Source: Candidatus Melainabacteria bacterium (GTDB lineage Bacteria; Cyanobacteriota; Vampirovibrionia; Obscuribacterales; Obscuribacteraceae). Taken from it: 64,000 nucleotides of DNA. Positions 62,481-64,000 of this stretch are shown here, piece after piece. The position numbers were made by a program, and so were the translations under genes. Each line of letters begins with the position of its first letter. Within the stretch, counting starts at the first letter, position 1. Under the pieces are notes generated by a model that did no database searches, was not told the origin of the DNA, and saw nothing but the letters and a program-made list of their open reading frames with translations. Where the stretch lies: contig RXJR01000004.1 of NCBI GenBank assembly GCA_003963305.1, forward strand, positions 122,562-186,561, read 5' to 3'.

Positions 62481-63086
62481 ATGGTTAGAACAAGCACAAC
62501 CAAAGAAAGCACCAAGCTACAGTTACTTGAAGCCGGCATCGATATCATGATCGAGAAAGGTTACAACAACACTGGCATCATGGAAGTGTTGCAGAAGACA
62601 GGCGTGCCTAAAGGTTCGTTCTACTACTACTTCGACAGCAAAGAAGAGTTCGGGCTGCAAATAATCAACTATTTCAATGACAACATCGTCGTGAAAAAGC
62701 GCAGAGCACTTGAAGATAAGAGTGTCACGCCTCTCACCCGGCTGCGAAATTACTGCGATGATTTGATTGCCAACATCGAGTTGAATGAGTGCCGGAAGGG
62801 CTGCCTGATCGACAACTTAAGCCAGGAAATGGCGGATCAAAACGAAGTTTTCCGCTGTCGCCTCAAAGAAATAGGCGATCAATCGACGGCTGCTTTTGCC
62901 AGTTGCATCAAGGAAGGACAAGATCTCAAGGAAATTCCTCAGTGCTACAACAGCACGGAACTGGCAGAATTTTTCAATTATTCGATGAAGGGCGCCATTG
63001 CTCGCGCCAAGATTCTCAAAAATACTGAGCCTATAAAGGGCTTCATCAATTTGATGTTCAACCACTTTTTGAAAGTCCCATCCTAG
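62481..63086 (+). CDS. TetR family regulator, NemR-like
   Basis: 201 residues. LLEAGIDIMIEKGYNNTGIM, VLQKTGVPKGSFYYYFDSKE is the TetR helix-turn-helix. The effector domain holds ECRKGCLIDNLSQEMAD; NemR of E. coli has its redox-sensing Cys in a matching CL-x-x-x-L-x-x-E-x-A-D segment (from memory), and the Cys here is kept. NemR represses an Old Yellow Enzyme gene and responds to electrophiles; an OYE gene begins at 63913. Self-regulation is implied by the operator at 62420. Confidence 0.87.
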   Translation: MVRTSTTKESTKLQLLEAGIDIMIEKGYNNTGIMEVLQKTGVPKGSFYYYFDSKEEFGLQIINYFNDNIVVKKRRALEDKSVTPLTRLRNYCDDLIANIELNECRKGCLIDNLSQEMADQNEVFRCRLKEIGDQSTAAFASCIKEGQDLKEIPQCYNSTELAEFFNYSMKGAIARAKILKNTEPIKGFINLMFNHFLKVPS

Positions 63087-63142
63087 GAAAACTTTGCGAC
63101 TAAAGTGATGAAGCGGCGCAGCGTTCGTTTCGCCAATTGTAA

Positions 63143-63154
63143 TAGACCGGTCGA
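63143..63154. promoter_or_regulatory. Second TetR-type operator
   Basis: TAGACCGGTCGA repeats the GACCGGTC core of the site in the tetR promoter; the reverse complement of that site and this one share the 11 bases TAGACCGGTCG. It is about 140 bases upstream of the LRV gene. No convincing -10 lies next to it. Confidence 0.65.
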
Positions 63155-63292
63155 TTCAGCCAACAAATTCGCCCCTAAATTGCAGATTCAATCTATTCGC
63201 CTATTCGCCCCAATCTAATCGGATAACTCCGATCAACCAATCATTCCAACCCAAATTCCACCGTCACAATTTAAAAGCAGGAGTCATAAACC

Positions 63293-63748
63293 ATGTGCAC
63301 ATCATCTTCCGATCTTCTTTCTGGAACGCTCCATCGTCCTTCCAATTATTGGCTGAGTTATCTCAGTGCCGGTCATCCGGAAACGCCCCTGTGCATTCTC
63401 GCTGAACTTGCGCACAGCACTGACCACACGATCCGCGTCAGGGTAGCCGAAAATAAGCTCACACCACTATTCATTCAGCGAATGCTCGTCACCGACTCGC
63501 ATCCAGAGGTGCGCTCTGCGCTTGCCGAAAATCCGGCGGTCTCCGAGGAAATTCTCTGGAAACTGGCGAAAGACGAAGATCCAATCGTACGCTACGAGCT
63601 TGCCGACAATCCGAACATCGCTGTCACTTTGCTGATCACCCTCGTAAACGATGAGAATCCTTACGTATCAGTCCGAGCCGAACAAACCCTGGAAAAAATT
63701 CTGGCAGCCAGCAAGCAACCAGAAAGAGAGGAAAAGCTGGCAGCCTGA
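63293..63748 (+). CDS. Leucine-rich-variant (LRV) repeat protein
   Basis: 151 residues; AGGAG 9 bases before the ATG. Repeating units of about 24 residues (TIRVRVAENKLTPLFIQRML, HPEVRSALAENPAVSEEILW, DPIVRYELADNPNIAVTLLI) are LRV/HEAT-like. No Fe-S Cys cluster precedes them, unlike the Azotobacter LRV protein. It probably serves as a binding scaffold. It lies between the NemR-like gene and an OYE gene and downstream of an operator. Confidence 0.82.
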   Translation: MCTSSSDLLSGTLHRPSNYWLSYLSAGHPETPLCILAELAHSTDHTIRVRVAENKLTPLFIQRMLVTDSHPEVRSALAENPAVSEEILWKLAKDEDPIVRYELADNPNIAVTLLITLVNDENPYVSVRAEQTLEKILAASKQPEREEKLAA

Positions 63749-63912
63749 CAGTTTTATAGATCGTGCGCCACGAGCGCCACGACACCACTGCAAACGAAGA
63801 CTGCGCCGCGCGTCACGAAAAGCCCGCCAGCAAATCGTGGCGCGCGCCGCCCCACAAAATCCAAACCAATCGGATAAACTAATAAACCACGTAACTTTGG
63901 GAGCCTCATTCA

Positions 63913-64000
63913 ATGACATCTGAGCAAGCATCTCCAGCATCTGCATCAAATATGGTGGCAGAGAAACCGAATCTATTTTCTCCGCTGAAGATTCGCGACA
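63913..64000 (+). CDS. NADH:flavin oxidoreductase/Old Yellow Enzyme, N-terminus only
   Basis: ATG at 63913 with GGGAG upstream, open to the window end (29 codons). After a polar leader, NLFSPLKIRD is the usual entry sequence of OYE-family enzymes such as NemA. They reduce activated alkenes and electrophiles with FMN. The call rests on about ten residues plus the NemR-like neighbour. Confidence 0.6.
   Translation, partial: MTSEQASPASASNMVAEKPNLFSPLKIRD

Overview
The window reads as ordinary bacterial chromosome of mixed GC, densely coded on both strands with gaps mostly under 300 bases. No rRNA, tRNA, insertion sequence, phage or CRISPR array was recognised. The gene mix suggests a large-genome Gram-negative-type bacterium outside the Proteobacteria: many secreted TPR and Sel1 proteins, a DUF1501/DUF1800 pair, a PATAN (DUF4388) protein of the type common in cyanobacteria and deltaproteobacteria, Tad pilus parts, polyphosphate kinase and a group-2 sigma factor. 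A non-photosynthetic relative of Cyanobacteria (Melainabacteria/Vampirovibrionia, Obscuribacterales-like) fits best, but this is inference from gene content and style; no marker gene proves it.

Layout. 1-13.7 kb: a truncated VIT-type membrane protein, a small protein resembling the all-alpha domain of TraG-type ATPases, a divergent RelA/SpoT-like synthetase, the DUF1501/DUF1800 pair, a flavin reductase-like protein, a secreted beta-helix protein, a TPR protein and a 1025-residue Asn/Pro-rich membrane protein carrying four copies of a short ATLIF-like motif. 13.7-20.3 kb, minus strand: a six-gene Tad-like island (two TadE-type pseudopilins, TPR protein, His-rich polytopic membrane protein, PATAN protein with a decayed GGDEF domain, TadG-type VWA protein), separated from dapB by five 24-25 bp repeats. 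20.4-30 kb: dapB, two paralogous secreted proteins, an MFS transporter, a DUF2092-TlpA fusion, an ABC-F ATPase and a DEAD-box helicase with a good promoter and long leader. 30-49 kb: DUF488, polyphosphate kinase, a processive-type glycosyltransferase, several TPR proteins, cell-wall enzymes (SLT, RlpA, C39 peptidase), GDPD, an IPT/TIG protein, a pseudo-receiver/receiver pair, a Nudix hydrolase and endonuclease IV.

50.3-57.9 kb: a tightly overlapping seven-gene lipid cassette (acyl desaturase, FAD oxidoreductase, DUF1365, CFA-type methyltransferase, DUF1475, DUF1295, second CFA-type methyltransferase) facing a group-2 sigma-70 factor gene. This is the most coherent metabolic system here and probably makes a methyl-branched, cyclopropane or furan fatty acid in membrane lipids. 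58.3-64 kb: ferrochelatase, a lone Flp-type prepilin with a textbook +5 Glu, a PLP-dependent decarboxylase, a Cys-rich membrane protein, and a NemR-like TetR regulator. The regulator's promoter carries an operator core that recurs upstream of a leucine-rich-variant repeat protein and a truncated Old Yellow Enzyme gene, which suggests an electrophile-responsive unit.

All functions are assigned by reading motifs; no database search was run.
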